Of a DNA stretch of 64,000 nucleotides, positions 38,458 to 47,275 are shown piece by piece. The stretch is from Ectothiorhodospiraceae bacterium. Its GTDB lineage: Bacteria; Pseudomonadota; Gammaproteobacteria; HK1. The translations under genes and the position numbers were made by a program. Position 1 is the stretch's first letter, and the number at the start of each line of letters is the position of its first letter. The DNA lies in contig JACKNM010000004.1 in the NCBI GenBank assembly GCA_024234875.1, positions 248,001 through 312,000 of the forward strand, read 5' to 3'. Under the pieces are notes generated by a model that saw only the letters and a list, made by a program, of their open reading frames with translations, did no database searches and had not been told where the DNA came from.

Positions 38458-40101
38458 TCAGGGCGTCTCCAGCGGGGGCAGAGGGGGCCGGCCACGAATC
38501 ATGTCGGCCGCCTTCTCCGCGATCATCATCGTCGGCGCATTGGTGTTGCCCGAGGTGAGGGCGGGCATCACCGAGGCGTCGACCACCCGCAGGCGCTCGA
38601 TGCCACGGACCCGCAGCTCGGGGTCGACCACCGCCATCGGGTCGCCGTCCGGCCCCATGCGGCAGGTGCCGACGAGGTGGAACACCGTCGAGCCACGGCG
38701 GAAGGCGAAGTCGAGCAGCTCGTCGTCCGACCGTGCATCCGGGCCCGGCACCACCTCACCGGCGAAGTACGGCGCGAGCTCCGGCGTGCCGAGGAAGCGC
38801 CGGGCGAGCCGGATCCCGGCCACCAGCACCCGGCGATCGGTCTCGGTCGCCAGGTAGTTCGGCTGGATCTCCGGGTGCTCGAACGGATCCGCGGACCGCA
38901 GGCGAACATGGCCGCGACTCTCCGGCCGGTGCTGCCAGACGCCGCAGGTCATGCCGGGGAAGTCGTCGAGCCGGCCGACCACGCCTTCCTTGTAGCTCGC
39001 GGGGGTGAAGGTGAACTGGAGGTCGGGCAAGTCCAGCGCATCGTCGGACTTCCAGAACACGTGCGCGAGCGACGGACTGAGCCCGAGGATGCTCGGGCGC
39101 CGCAGCGCCCACGCCGCCACCTCGCGGGCGAGCCGCGGGCCGCGCGCGAGGTCGTTGATGGTGGTGACACCGCGCGCGCGGGCGACCATGCGTATCGCGT
39201 AGTGATCGTGGAAGTTCTCGCCGACACCGGGGAGATCCTGCACGACCTCGATCCCGAGTGCGCGCAGCCGCGGCGCCGGCCCGATGCCCGAGAGCTGGAG
39301 CAGACGCGCCGAGTTGACGGTGCCGCCGCACAAGATCACCTCGCGCCGTGCCCGCACCACCCGCGCCGAGCCTCCGGGTCCGCCGTGGCGATAGCGCACG
39401 CCGACCGCGCGGCGCCCGTCGAGCACCACCGCGGTGGCGTGGGCGTGGGTGCGCACCTCGATCGGTTGACCGCGGGCCCGCGCGGGATGCAGGAATGCCA
39501 CCGCCGAGCTCACCCGCCGCGCACGGTGGATGGTGCGCTGGTAGTAGCCGACGCCGGCCTGGTCGCCGGCATTGTGATCGGGATTGCGGGGGATGCCGAG
39601 CCCCTCGACACCGGCCACGAACGCATCGCACAGCGGGTGCCGCCAGTCGATGTCGGTCACCCTCAGCGGGCCGTCGCGCCCTCGCACCCGGTCGTCGCCC
39701 GGCCCGACGCGGCCCTCGCAGCGGCGAAAGTACGGTGTCACCTCGGCATGACTCCAGCCGCGGTTGCCCCGCTGCGCCCAGGCGTCGTAGTCCATCGGCT
39801 GCCCACGGTTGTAGACCAGCCCGTTGATCGCGCTCGATCCGCCGAGGGTGCGCCCCTGTGGCGTCGAGATCCGCCGCCCCGCGGTGCCCGGACCGGGCTC
39901 GGAGCTGAAGCGCCAGGTGACGTTCGGGTCGTCCTTGTTCTTGATGAAGCCGCCGGGGACGTGCAGGTAAGGGCTGCGGTCCGGCGGCCCCGCCTCCAGC
40001 AGGCAGACCGTGGCCTCGCGGTCCTCGCTCAGCCGCGCCGCCACGATGCAGCCCGCGGAGCCCGCGCCCACCACCACGTAGTCGAACTCGTCTGCGGCCA
40101 T
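38458..40101 (-). CDS. GMC-family FAD oxidoreductase, second copy
   Basis: A 547-residue paralogue of the next gene, with the same FAD motif (FDYVVVGAGSAGCIVAARLS), GRTLGGSSAINGLVYNRG, active-site His region GSTVFHLVGTCRMGPDGDPMAVV (shortened here) and TSGNTNAPTMMI. I choose the ATG at 40101 (MAADEFDYV); an upstream in-frame ATG would add a short tail without features. As the first gene of the operon it probably carries the promoter, within the 154-base divergent gap before the DUF1223 gene. Substrate unknown; AlkJ/BetA-like alcohol oxidation is the family role. Confidence 0.92.
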   Translation of the reverse strand: MAADEFDYVVVGAGSAGCIVAARLSEDREATVCLLEAGPPDRSPYLHVPGGFIKNKDDPNVTWRFSSEPGPGTAGRRISTPQGRTLGGSSAINGLVYNRGQPMDYDAWAQRGNRGWSHAEVTPYFRRCEGRVGPGDDRVRGRDGPLRVTDIDWRHPLCDAFVAGVEGLGIPRNPDHNAGDQAGVGYYQRTIHRARRVSSAVAFLHPARARGQPIEVRTHAHATAVVLDGRRAVGVRYRHGGPGGSARVVRARREVILCGGTVNSARLLQLSGIGPAPRLRALGIEVVQDLPGVGENFHDHYAIRMVARARGVTTINDLARGPRLAREVAAWALRRPSILGLSPSLAHVFWKSDDALDLPDLQFTFTPASYKEGVVGRLDDFPGMTCGVWQHRPESRGHVRLRSADPFEHPEIQPNYLATETDRRVLVAGIRLARRFLGTPELAPYFAGEVVPGPDARSDDELLDFAFRRGSTVFHLVGTCRMGPDGDPMAVVDPELRVRGIERLRVVDASVMPALTSGNTNAPTMMIAEKAADMIRGRPPLPPLETP

Positions 40102-40255
40102 CGTCAACCCCGTCCACGCCGCCCGACCCACCCGAAGGAGCCGACGCGACGCGGGCGGGGACTATGTCACAGATGAGCGGCGCGTTACGGAATCGTGAGG
40201 ACCGTGGCCGCTCGCGCCGGCACCATGGGCTCACGAGCCATACCGAGGACATGCC

Positions 40256-41029
40256 ATGAGCCGCAGGTCGACGGTCGTGCCGAGCCTCGCGCTCGGCTTC
40301 CTGCTGGGGCTGGTCGTGCCGGCCGTCGCCGGCGCGGCGGACGCGGTGAAGCGCTTCGAGAGCGGCCCCGAGCGCGTGCTCCTGCTGGAGCTGTTCACCT
40401 CGGAGGGCTGCAGTAGCTGCCCGCCAGCGGACCGGTGGATCAGCGAGCTGGTCGACCACCCCGCGCTGTGGCGGCGGGTGGTCCCGGTCGCATTCCATGT
40501 CGACTACTGGGACTACATCGGCTGGCCGGACCGCTTCGCCGCAGCCGCCAATTCCGACCGCCAACGTGCCCATCGCGCGAACGGGGCGACCGGCGGTGTC
40601 TACACCCCGGGGTTCGTGGTCGGCGGGGCGGAATGGCGCGCCTGGTTTCGCGGCGGGCGCCTCGACCTGTCCGATACCCGAGCCGCGGGCCAGCTCACCG
40701 TACGTGTCGATGGCGATCGCTTCGAGGCGACGTTCGAGCCAACCGACGCGCCCCGTGGCGGTTTGGACGTCGAGGTGGCGGTGCTCGGCTTCGGGCTCGA
40801 GACCGAGGTGCGCGCCGGCGAGAACGAGGGACGCCGCCTTCGCCACGACTTCGTGACCCTGGGCCGCGAGCGGCATCGCCTGGCGGGCGACGCGAATCCC
40901 CTTCGGGCCTCCGGTCGACTACCCGAGGCGATCGGTGCCGGACCCGACACACGACTCGCCCTCGCCGCCTGGGTGAGCCCCCGCGGCAAGCCCTATCCGC
41001 TGCAGGCGACCGGGGGCTGGCTGCCGTAG
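40256..41029 (+). CDS. DUF1223 family exported thioredoxin-fold protein
   Basis: A 257-residue protein with a signal peptide (LALGFLLGLVVPAVAGAADA). The family hallmark LLLELFTSEGCSSCPPADRW carries a CxxC pair in a thioredoxin-like setting. VAFHVDYWDYIGWPDRFA and TGGVYTPGFVVGG follow. DUF1223 proteins are periplasmic and of unknown function, possibly thiol-redox. The ATG follows GAGGACATGCC. It is divergent from the GMC genes and convergent with the HD-domain gene. Length normal. Confidence 0.9.
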   Translation: MSRRSTVVPSLALGFLLGLVVPAVAGAADAVKRFESGPERVLLLELFTSEGCSSCPPADRWISELVDHPALWRRVVPVAFHVDYWDYIGWPDRFAAAANSDRQRAHRANGATGGVYTPGFVVGGAEWRAWFRGGRLDLSDTRAAGQLTVRVDGDRFEATFEPTDAPRGGLDVEVAVLGFGLETEVRAGENEGRRLRHDFVTLGRERHRLAGDANPLRASGRLPEAIGAGPDTRLALAAWVSPRGKPYPLQATGGWLP

Positions 41030-41090
41030 CTCCGGTCGCCCGAACGGAGCGCCCACGCAGTCCGGGGAGCCGCCCCCGACACGGCGCCCG

Positions 41091-41648
41091 TCAATTGGGC
41101 CGGAGCGCGATCCGGCGCGCCACCGCGCGGTAATGGTCGAGGCCCGGAACCGCTCGCCCCGGGACCTTCCCGCCCTCGTCGAGCTGACGCAGCTCGACCG
41201 CCGACTCGGCGTGCGGGCTGGTGGCGAAGCGCGCCGCCTGTACCGCGTCGTGCGGACCACCCTGCAGGGCGAGGCTGCGCACGGAGTCGTCGGACAGCCG
41301 CTCCTGGTAGCCGGCGCGGGTGGCGCAGAGGTAGCGCTTGGCCTCGACGTGCAGCCGCACCGGCTCGACCACCTCGGGTCCGAACACTGCCTCCAACATC
41401 CGCGCCCCGACCTCCTCGTGGCGGTCGTCGACACCCTGGTCGGCCAACGACACGTCCTCCTCGGGGACGAGATGACCGACGTCGTGAAACAGCGCGGCGA
41501 TGACCAGGTGGTCGCCGAGCGCGCGCTTCTCGGCCAGGGCCGCCGCCTGCAGCGCGTGCTCGAGCTGACTGACCGACGCGAGCCCGTAGGCGCCGCCGCC
41601 ACGCGCGGCGAGGAGGTCGAACAGAGCGTCGAGCGAATCAGCGAACAT
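41091..41648 (-). CDS. PhnZ-like HD-domain oxygenase
   Basis: A 185-residue HD-fold protein close to PhnZ/TmpB, mixed-valence di-iron oxygenases that cleave the C-P bond of hydroxylated phosphonates. Metal-ligand residues are visible: H31 in QLEHALQ, H55-D56 and H59 in LFHDVGH, H77 in DRHEEVG and H100 in VRLHVEAKRYLCA. SVRSLALQGGP is also typical. The ATG at 41648 follows GAGAGG. No phosphonate hydroxylase (phnY/tmpA) or transporter adjoins, so the activity on phosphonates is uncertain; a myo-inositol-oxygenase-related reaction on another substrate is possible. It stands alone between two unrelated genes. Confidence 0.85.
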   Translation of the reverse strand: MFADSLDALFDLLAARGGGAYGLASVSQLEHALQAAALAEKRALGDHLVIAALFHDVGHLVPEEDVSLADQGVDDRHEEVGARMLEAVFGPEVVEPVRLHVEAKRYLCATRAGYQERLSDDSVRSLALQGGPHDAVQAARFATSPHAESAVELRQLDEGGKVPGRAVPGLDHYRAVARRIALRPN

Positions 41649-41772
41649 CGGAACCTCTCGGATTGGCGGAGTCGGGGGCGAGCATGCTATCGCAGCGTGA
41701 CCACGACGTGACGCCGCCCGGGTCACAACCCTGACCTCGGCTGCCGGCGGCCGCTCGCCGTCGGCGCCGCGC

Positions 41773-42984
41773 TCAGTCCGCGCCCTCGGGCGCGACCGCC
41801 GCCGACAGTACCCGGCTCCCGGGGCGGGGCAGCATCAACGACGCCGCCGTCGCGGCGATCGCGGCCAGTCCGAGCATCAGGTAGAGATCGTCGAAGTTGC
41901 CGGCGCGATCGAAGAGGGTACCGGCGAGCTTGACCGTCAGCCCACCAATCCCGAGCGCGAGGACGAACTTCGCGCCATAGGCCAGTGCCCGCCAGCGGAA
42001 TGGAGTGTAGCGGGCGACCAGCAGGTTCTCCGAGGCGGCGAAGCTCACGTTGAACAGCAACGCGAGGAAGGCCATCGTGAGCAGACTCACCCCGAGCAGC
42101 GAGGTGATGACGAACAGGGTCGGAGTGAGTAGCGCCCAGAACACGATGTACACCAGGCGCGGCGAGTAGCGGTCGGCGAGCCAGCCACCGAGGATGCTGC
42201 TGAGCGAGGAGAACCCGATCACCGCGCCGACGTAGAGGCCGATCTCGGTGTAGCTACTCGCCAGCGCGGGGCCGAGGCCGGCCTCGAAGAGCTTCGGCAT
42301 GGTGTTGGTGATGCCGGCGTAGACGAAGCCGCTCGCGGCCATGGTCAGGGTGAGGATCACGAACACTCGCTGCACCGCGCCGCGCGTCTCGGCGCCGGCC
42401 GGTGCGCGGTCGGTGCGCGCGTCTGCCACCGCGCCGAAGCGCCACATCACGGCCAGGACGAAGCCCAGAACCACCGACAGAATGCCCGGCGCCACGAACG
42501 CCGTGCGCCACGAGGCATGGTCGATCATCAGGCCGACGAAGACCGGGGCCAGCGCGCCCCCGATGCTGCCGAAGACGCCGTTCCAGCCGAGTGCCATACC
42601 CTGGCGCTCCGCGCTCGCGACCAGCCAGGCGATCCCGACCGGGTGGTAGATCGAGGCGAACAGCCCGATCAGGCTCAGCCCGACGAACAGACCGGTGGTG
42701 CTCTCGGCCAGACCGGTGACCAGCGCCCCGGCACCGATGCCGACGAAGAACACCACCATCATCCCGACCTGGCTCCAGCGATCCCCGAGCCAGCCGGCGG
42801 GCAGTGCCGCCACCCCGTAGAGGATGAGGCCCAGGCTCGACAGCGCGAGCAGCTCACCGTAGGGCACCCCGAACACCGCCGGCAGGTGCAGCACGGCGGT
42901 GGCGTAGAGGATGGTGAACAGGTGGGTGAACACGTGCCCCACGTTGGAGGCCGCGATGGAGACGGCGGCAGGGGAGGTGGGCAC
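41773..42984 (-). CDS. Major facilitator superfamily transporter
   Basis: A 403-residue inner-membrane protein with about twelve hydrophobic helices. The start is a GTG at 42984 with GAGGAG eight bases upstream. The first loop has the MFS-type basic motif region PAGWLGDRWSQVG, and a related GGWLADRYSP appears in the second half. The closest familiar type is the nitrate/cyanate-like or sugar-phosphate-unlike 12-TM group; I cannot name the substrate. It follows the nitrogen-related ABC operon on the same strand after a 127-base gap and could be part of the same nitrogen-scavenging set, or an independent gene. Confidence 0.9.
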   Translation of the reverse strand: MPTSPAAVSIAASNVGHVFTHLFTILYATAVLHLPAVFGVPYGELLALSSLGLILYGVAALPAGWLGDRWSQVGMMVVFFVGIGAGALVTGLAESTTGLFVGLSLIGLFASIYHPVGIAWLVASAERQGMALGWNGVFGSIGGALAPVFVGLMIDHASWRTAFVAPGILSVVLGFVLAVMWRFGAVADARTDRAPAGAETRGAVQRVFVILTLTMAASGFVYAGITNTMPKLFEAGLGPALASSYTEIGLYVGAVIGFSSLSSILGGWLADRYSPRLVYIVFWALLTPTLFVITSLLGVSLLTMAFLALLFNVSFAASENLLVARYTPFRWRALAYGAKFVLALGIGGLTVKLAGTLFDRAGNFDDLYLMLGLAAIAATAASLMLPRPGSRVLSAAVAPEGAD

Positions 42985-43111
42985 TTACGGCTCCTCGAGG
43001 TCGGCCGACCACCCTGGGCGGCCGCAGGATGCTGGATTCCGGCGCGCCGCGACGCGACGCGCCGGCGATCATATCCGGTCCTGGCCGAGGGCGTTTACCG
43101 CGTGTCGGCGC

Positions 43112-43909
43112 TCAGAAGTTGCTTCGGATCGGCTCGGCCGGCGCGGGGCTGATGCCGATGAGGTCGGTCAGGATCTTCTCGTAGGTCCCGTCGGCCATCA
43201 TCGCCGCCAGCGCCTCGTTGACCGCCCGGGCGAGATTCGGGCGCGACTTCTGGAAGCCCCAGCCCTTCTGCACCTGGCTCGCGTAACCCTTGGCGATACG
43301 AAGCGGCAGGTTCGCGGTCTTGATCGCGTACGCGCCGGCGACCTGGTCCGTGATGACGCCGTCGACGTTGCCGTTGACCAGGTCCTGATAGGCCTCGGGC
43401 TCGGACTTGTAGCTCTTGATCTCGGCGGCGCCGAGCTTCTTCGCAGCCTCGGCGTAGGTCGACGCGACCAGGGTCCCGATGGTCTTGCCGGCGACCTCCT
43501 CCACCGACTGGATGGCCGAGTCCTTCTGCACCAGCAGCACGCCGCCGGACTCGAGCCAGCCGTCGGAGTAGAGAATCTGCTTCTGCCGCGCCTCGGTGAC
43601 GTCCATGGTGGTTCCCATGACGTCGAACTGCCCGGCCATCAGACCGACCAGGGTCGACTCCCACTTCAACAGCACCGGCTCGTAGGTGAGCCCGAGCCGC
43701 CGCGAGATCTCACGCCAGAGACGGATCTCGATGCCGTCGAGCTCGCCGCTCGGCGTCTGCATGCTGAACGGCGGGAACGTGCCCTCGGTGGAGACCGAGA
43801 TCTTGCCGGGCGCGTTGAGCTCGAGGTCGGCCGCGGATGCGGGGGTAGCGGTGAGGCCGAGCGTCAGACCGAGCACACCGATGATCGCGGACAGTTTCGT
43901 CGACTTCAT
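43112..43909 (-). CDS. Periplasmic substrate-binding protein of a polar-amino-acid-type ABC transporter
   Basis: A 265-residue solute-binding protein of family 3. A signal peptide (AIIGVLGLTLGLTATPASAAD) leads into GKISVSTEGTFPPFSM, the standard opening of this family, and DGIEIRLWREISRRLGL. Later VEEVAGKTIGTLVASTYAE and AVNEALAAMMADGTYEKI are typical. GAGGAGAAGG precedes the ATG. It lies downstream of the agmatinase-family gene, whose own upstream genes encode the permease and ATPase, so the four form one uptake unit. The substrate would be a small cationic or polar nitrogen compound such as agmatine, arginine or guanidine; not proven. Confidence 0.93.
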   Translation of the reverse strand: MKSTKLSAIIGVLGLTLGLTATPASAADLELNAPGKISVSTEGTFPPFSMQTPSGELDGIEIRLWREISRRLGLTYEPVLLKWESTLVGLMAGQFDVMGTTMDVTEARQKQILYSDGWLESGGVLLVQKDSAIQSVEEVAGKTIGTLVASTYAEAAKKLGAAEIKSYKSEPEAYQDLVNGNVDGVITDQVAGAYAIKTANLPLRIAKGYASQVQKGWGFQKSRPNLARAVNEALAAMMADGTYEKILTDLIGISPAPAEPIRSNF

Positions 43910-44015
43910 GGACCCTTCTCCTCGATGACGTGACGGCGGGCACCCGAGGGCGTCCCGCGAGCATGTCGGCCGCCCGCGCGGGGGCCGACCCCTGGGATCA
44001 GACGCGATCGACCGG

Positions 44016-44963
44016 TCAGCGCCGGAGCGCGATCAGCGCCAGGACCTCGGCCGCGACGGTGGCCGCCAGCAACGCAGTCACCTGACCCGGCCCGTCGTAG
44101 AGCGGATTGGTCTCCACGACGTCGGCGCCGACGATCTCGAATCCCGTCAGCGCCCGAATCATCGACAGGATCTCGCGGGCGGTCGGCCCGCCAGCTTCCG
44201 GCGTCTGCACGCCGGGCGCTGACGCCGGGTCGACGACGTCGAGATCGAAGCTGAAGAACACACGCTGACCGGCGACCCGCTCACGGACCCGCTGCCCGAG
44301 CCCGTCGGGACCGAGCGCGATGGCCTCGTCGGTGGTCACCACCTGATAGCCGAGCTCGAGCGACTGGCTGATGTCGCTCTCCCGAAACAGCGAGCCGCGC
44401 ATGCCGATCTGGATCGAGCGCTCGGGCACCACGAGGCCTTCCTCGACCGCGCGCCGGAACGGCGTCCCGGCGCTGTAGCGCTCACCGTCGAAGTAGCTGT
44501 CCCAGGTGTCGGTGTGCGCGTCGAAGTGAACCAGGGCCAGCGGGCCGTGGACTCGTGCGAGCGCGCGCAGCTCCGGCAACGACACCGAGTGGTCACCGCC
44601 GAGCCCCAGCGGCACGGCGCCGGCCTCGGCCAGCCGCGCGGTGGTGCGCTCGATGTGGTCCATCGAGCGCAGGAGATAGCCCGGAACGACCGGGGAATCG
44701 CCCGCATCGACGACCCGCAATCGCTCGAACACGTTCACGTTGCCCTGGTAGGGGTTGATCGGGCGCAACATGATGGACTGCGCGCGGATGGCGTTCGGAC
44801 CGAAGCGCGCACCGGTGCGGTACGGGCCGCCGCAATCCGACGGCATTCCGAACACCGCGACGTCGGCATCGCCGACATCGCGCACGTACGGCAACCGCAT
44901 GAAGGTCGGGACACCGACGAATCGAGGGACACCCAACGAGTCGACTGGCATCTGGGTCTGCAT
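44016..44963 (-). CDS. Agmatinase/ureohydrolase-family enzyme
   Basis: A 315-residue binuclear-metal ureohydrolase. All metal-binding motifs are present: GLGGDHSVS, HFDAHTDTWD and FSFDLDVVDPASAPG. PEAGGPTAREILSMIR and VVETNPLYDGPGQVTALLAA complete the family pattern. The ATG at 44963 has GGAGG eight bases upstream, so I prefer it to the in-frame upstream codon. The family hydrolyses agmatine, guanidinobutyrate, guanidinopropionate, proclavaminate or free guanidine to urea plus an amine. Being embedded in an ABC importer operon with a DUF1989 gene suggests that the imported compound is its substrate. Which one is not decided by these motifs. Confidence 0.9.
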   Translation of the reverse strand: MQTQMPVDSLGVPRFVGVPTFMRLPYVRDVGDADVAVFGMPSDCGGPYRTGARFGPNAIRAQSIMLRPINPYQGNVNVFERLRVVDAGDSPVVPGYLLRSMDHIERTTARLAEAGAVPLGLGGDHSVSLPELRALARVHGPLALVHFDAHTDTWDSYFDGERYSAGTPFRRAVEEGLVVPERSIQIGMRGSLFRESDISQSLELGYQVVTTDEAIALGPDGLGQRVRERVAGQRVFFSFDLDVVDPASAPGVQTPEAGGPTAREILSMIRALTGFEIVGADVVETNPLYDGPGQVTALLAATVAAEVLALIALRR

Positions 44964-45020
44964 CGCAGTCCTCCGTCGCAACGGCGGCGCCGCCCGCCAG
45001 TGGCCGCGTCCGCGTGAGAG

Positions 45021-45698
45021 TCAATGATCGAGCCGGAACCGTCGCTCGAACCATGCGGCGAGCTGGGTGAGCACGGTGGTCATCAACAGGTAGAGCACCG
45101 CGGCGATCAGGTAGAAATCGAATGGCCGGTAGGTCGCCGCGATCACGAGCTGTGAGTGCAGGGTGAGCTCGACCAGGGTGATGGTCGAGAGCAGGGAGGT
45201 GTTCTTGAGCGCGCTCGCGGCCTCGTTGGTGATCGGCGGGATGATCATGCGCACCACCTGGGGCAGGATGATGCGCCGCATCGCGAGCGCCGGGCTCATA
45301 CCCAGCGCGAGCGCCGATTCCATCTGGCCCCGTGGCATCGCCGCCAGGCCGCCGCGCACGATCTCGGCCACGTAGGCACCGCTGTTGATGCCGAGTGCGA
45401 GGACGCCGGCCACGAACGGCGACAGGCGAAGCCCGGTCTGCGGCAGCCCGAAGTAGAACAGGAACACCTGCACCAGCGTCGGCGTGCCGCGGATGAACCA
45501 GACATAGAAGGTCGCCGGCCAGCGCAGGACACGCAGCCGCGAGAGCTTGCCGAGCGCCGCCAGCAGACCACACCCCCAGCTCACCGCGATCACCAGCAAC
45601 GTGATCTCGAAGGCGAGCCACGAGGCGTCGAGGAATCCCGGCATGTAGGACGCGATGGATTCCCAGTAGGCGACGAGCCGCGTGACGGTCTCACTCAT
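45021..45698 (-). CDS. ABC transporter permease, polar-amino-acid type
   Basis: A 225-residue inner-membrane permease with about five helices. The HisM/GlnP-family start (ASWLAFEITLLVIAVSWGCG), YVWFIRGTPTLVQVFLFYFG and the EAA-loop ESALALGMSPALAMRRIILP are clear. The ATG at 45698 overlaps the end of the ATPase gene by eight bases. A single permease suggests a homodimer. It works with the adjacent ATPase and the binding protein at 43112. Confidence 0.93.
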   Translation of the reverse strand: MSETVTRLVAYWESIASYMPGFLDASWLAFEITLLVIAVSWGCGLLAALGKLSRLRVLRWPATFYVWFIRGTPTLVQVFLFYFGLPQTGLRLSPFVAGVLALGINSGAYVAEIVRGGLAAMPRGQMESALALGMSPALAMRRIILPQVVRMIIPPITNEAASALKNTSLLSTITLVELTLHSQLVIAATYRPFDFYLIAAVLYLLMTTVLTQLAAWFERRFRLDH

Positions 45699-46524
45699 CG
45701 GGTCGTGCTCGCGCGCGGTGGGCGACGTCGAGAATGCCCGGACTCGCGCCCACCGCGTGGTGACGACGCAGCACCCGGTCGAGGAACTGACGCGTACGTG
45801 GGTGAGTGGGCGCACCGATCACGGTGTCGGAATCACCATCCTCCACCACTCGCCCCTCGTCGATGAACACCGCGCGATGGCTCACCTCGCGCGCGAAGTC
45901 CATCTCGTGGGTCACCACCAGCATCGTCATCCCCTCGGCGGCGAGGCTCGCCATCAGCGCCAACACCTCGCCGACCAGCTCCGGGTCGAGGGCAGAGGTG
46001 ACCTCGTCGAAGAGCATCACCTTCGGCTCCATCGCCAGCGCGCGCACGATGGCCACTCGCTGCTGCTGCCCGCCGGACAGCCGGGACGGATGGTCGTGGC
46101 GCTTCTCCGCCAGACCGATCCTCGCGAGCAGCGCCTCCGCCCGCTCGACCGCGACCGCCCGCGCCTCACCACGGACGTGGATGGGCGCCTCGACCACGTT
46201 CTCGAGCACCGTCTTGTGCGGCCAGAGGTTGTAGCTCTGGAACACCATGCCGATGCGCGTGCGCAACGCCGACAGCGCGCGATCGCCACCGAGCAGGCCG
46301 GGGCGGGCGCGATAGTCGACGGCCTCACCCTGGAACACGATCGAGCCCGCGCTCGGACGCTCGAGCAGGTTCACACAGCGCAGCAGCGTGCTCTTCCCGG
46401 AGCCGCTGGCACCGATGATCGCGATCACCTCGCCGTCGTGGACGTCGAGGGAGACGCCGCGCAGGACCTCGTTGTCGCCGAATCGCTTGTGGATGTCGAC
46501 GAGCCGCAGGACCGGCGCGCTCAT
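45691..46524 (-). CDS. ABC transporter ATPase, polar-amino-acid type
   Basis: A 277-residue GlnQ/HisP-type ATPase. Walker A is GASGSGKSTLLRCVNLLERP, the Q-loop FQSYNLWPH, signature LSGGQQQRVAIVRAL and Walker B VMLFDEVTSALDPE; the switch His lies in VVTHEMDFA. Its ATG overlaps the DUF1989 stop (ATGA) and its 3' end overlaps the permease start. The tail after HPRTRQFLDRVL is slightly long (about 25 residues) and Arg/His-rich. It powers the uptake system of this operon. Confidence 0.95.
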   Translation of the reverse strand: MSAPVLRLVDIHKRFGDNEVLRGVSLDVHDGEVIAIIGASGSGKSTLLRCVNLLERPSAGSIVFQGEAVDYRARPGLLGGDRALSALRTRIGMVFQSYNLWPHKTVLENVVEAPIHVRGEARAVAVERAEALLARIGLAEKRHDHPSRLSGGQQQRVAIVRALAMEPKVMLFDEVTSALDPELVGEVLALMASLAAEGMTMLVVTHEMDFAREVSHRAVFIDEGRVVEDGDSDTVIGAPTHPRTRQFLDRVLRRHHAVGASPGILDVAHRARARPDE

Positions 46525-47138
46525 GCGTCGGCCCGGACTGCCGGCTCGATGACGTAGTGCGCGTCGGTCGGCGCACGTCCGACCCCGTTGATGGGCGTGA
46601 TGTCCTGCGGGCAGGCGGAGAAGACGATCACCAGGTCCATCTCGGCCGTGAGGACGACGTGGTCGCCTGCGCGCGAGGCGGGCGGACGGCGGTCGATCCG
46701 GCCGTCGTCCACCACCGGGGTGTTCATGAACAGATTGAGCGGCGCGGGGGTCCACGGCACGTCGAGCCCGAGCTCGGCCAACGCCTCGTGGAGGTTGTCC
46801 TCGCAGTTGCGGTGGTACCCGCGGACGCCGAGCTCCTCGTAGATGGCACGGTTGCAGGCGCAGAGGACGGTGTCGTGTCCGCCTGGCGAGGTGTCCTCGA
46901 CCAGCGTCAGCATCGGCCGGCGGCGGTTGCTCACCAGCCGATCGCCGACCCGCGGATAGATCCGACTGTTGACCGAGCGGGTGTGCTCCATCGACAGGTG
47001 CTCGCTCGCATCGGCACGCGAGAAGGCCCAGGTATCGAGCACCTGGCTGCCGTGGGTGTTCACGATGCGGATGCGCTCGCCACGCGCGAGCGCGATGGCC
47101 TTTCCATGGCGCGCGGGGATGACCGAGAGCTGCGACAC
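46521..47138 (-). CDS. DUF1989 family protein (urea carboxylase-associated type)
   Basis: A 205-residue protein matching the urea carboxylase-associated DUF1989 family: GERIRIVNTHGSQVLDTWAF, SMEHTRS, DTSPGGHDTVLCACNRAIYE and the APLNLFMNTPV block. The two-subunit members CgdA/CgdB are known to deiminate carboxyguanidine in guanidine breakdown; others act in related nitrogen routes. It starts at a GTG, with GAGGAG eleven bases upstream, and heads the operon with the ABC genes and an agmatinase-family gene. Only one DUF1989 gene is present and no urea carboxylase. A -10-like TATAGT lies about 60 bases upstream. Confidence 0.9.
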   Translation of the reverse strand: MSQLSVIPARHGKAIALARGERIRIVNTHGSQVLDTWAFSRADASEHLSMEHTRSVNSRIYPRVGDRLVSNRRRPMLTLVEDTSPGGHDTVLCACNRAIYEELGVRGYHRNCEDNLHEALAELGLDVPWTPAPLNLFMNTPVVDDGRIDRRPPASRAGDHVVLTAEMDLVIVFSACPQDITPINGVGRAPTDAHYVIEPAVRADA

Positions 47139-47275
47139 GATCCACGCTCCTCACAGTCGGCGGGGCATCGCCTGATGCGCTCGACTATAGAGAAACGGTG
47201 TCGCGAAGGCGACGTCCGAGACGGTGCGCGGCAGTGCCACGACCGCACCGCGGCGGTGCGCGACGTCCGCGCGGA
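47139..47275 (-). promoter_or_regulatory. Leader of the DUF1989/ABC operon
   Basis: This 137-base gap after the helicase stop contains two perfect hairpins on the minus strand, GTCCGCGCGGAC and CGCACCG-CCG-CGGTGCG, the latter able to act as a stop for the helicase transcript although without a T-run. Closer to the gene, CTATAGT is a plausible -10; no convincing -35 is seen. I looked for guanidine riboswitch signatures and found none. Confidence 0.35.

Noticed and set aside
47139..47275. Guanidine riboswitch ahead of the DUF1989/ABC operon
   Set aside because: Looked for paired hairpins with ACGR-type loops or a ykkC-like layout and saw none, only GC palindromes.
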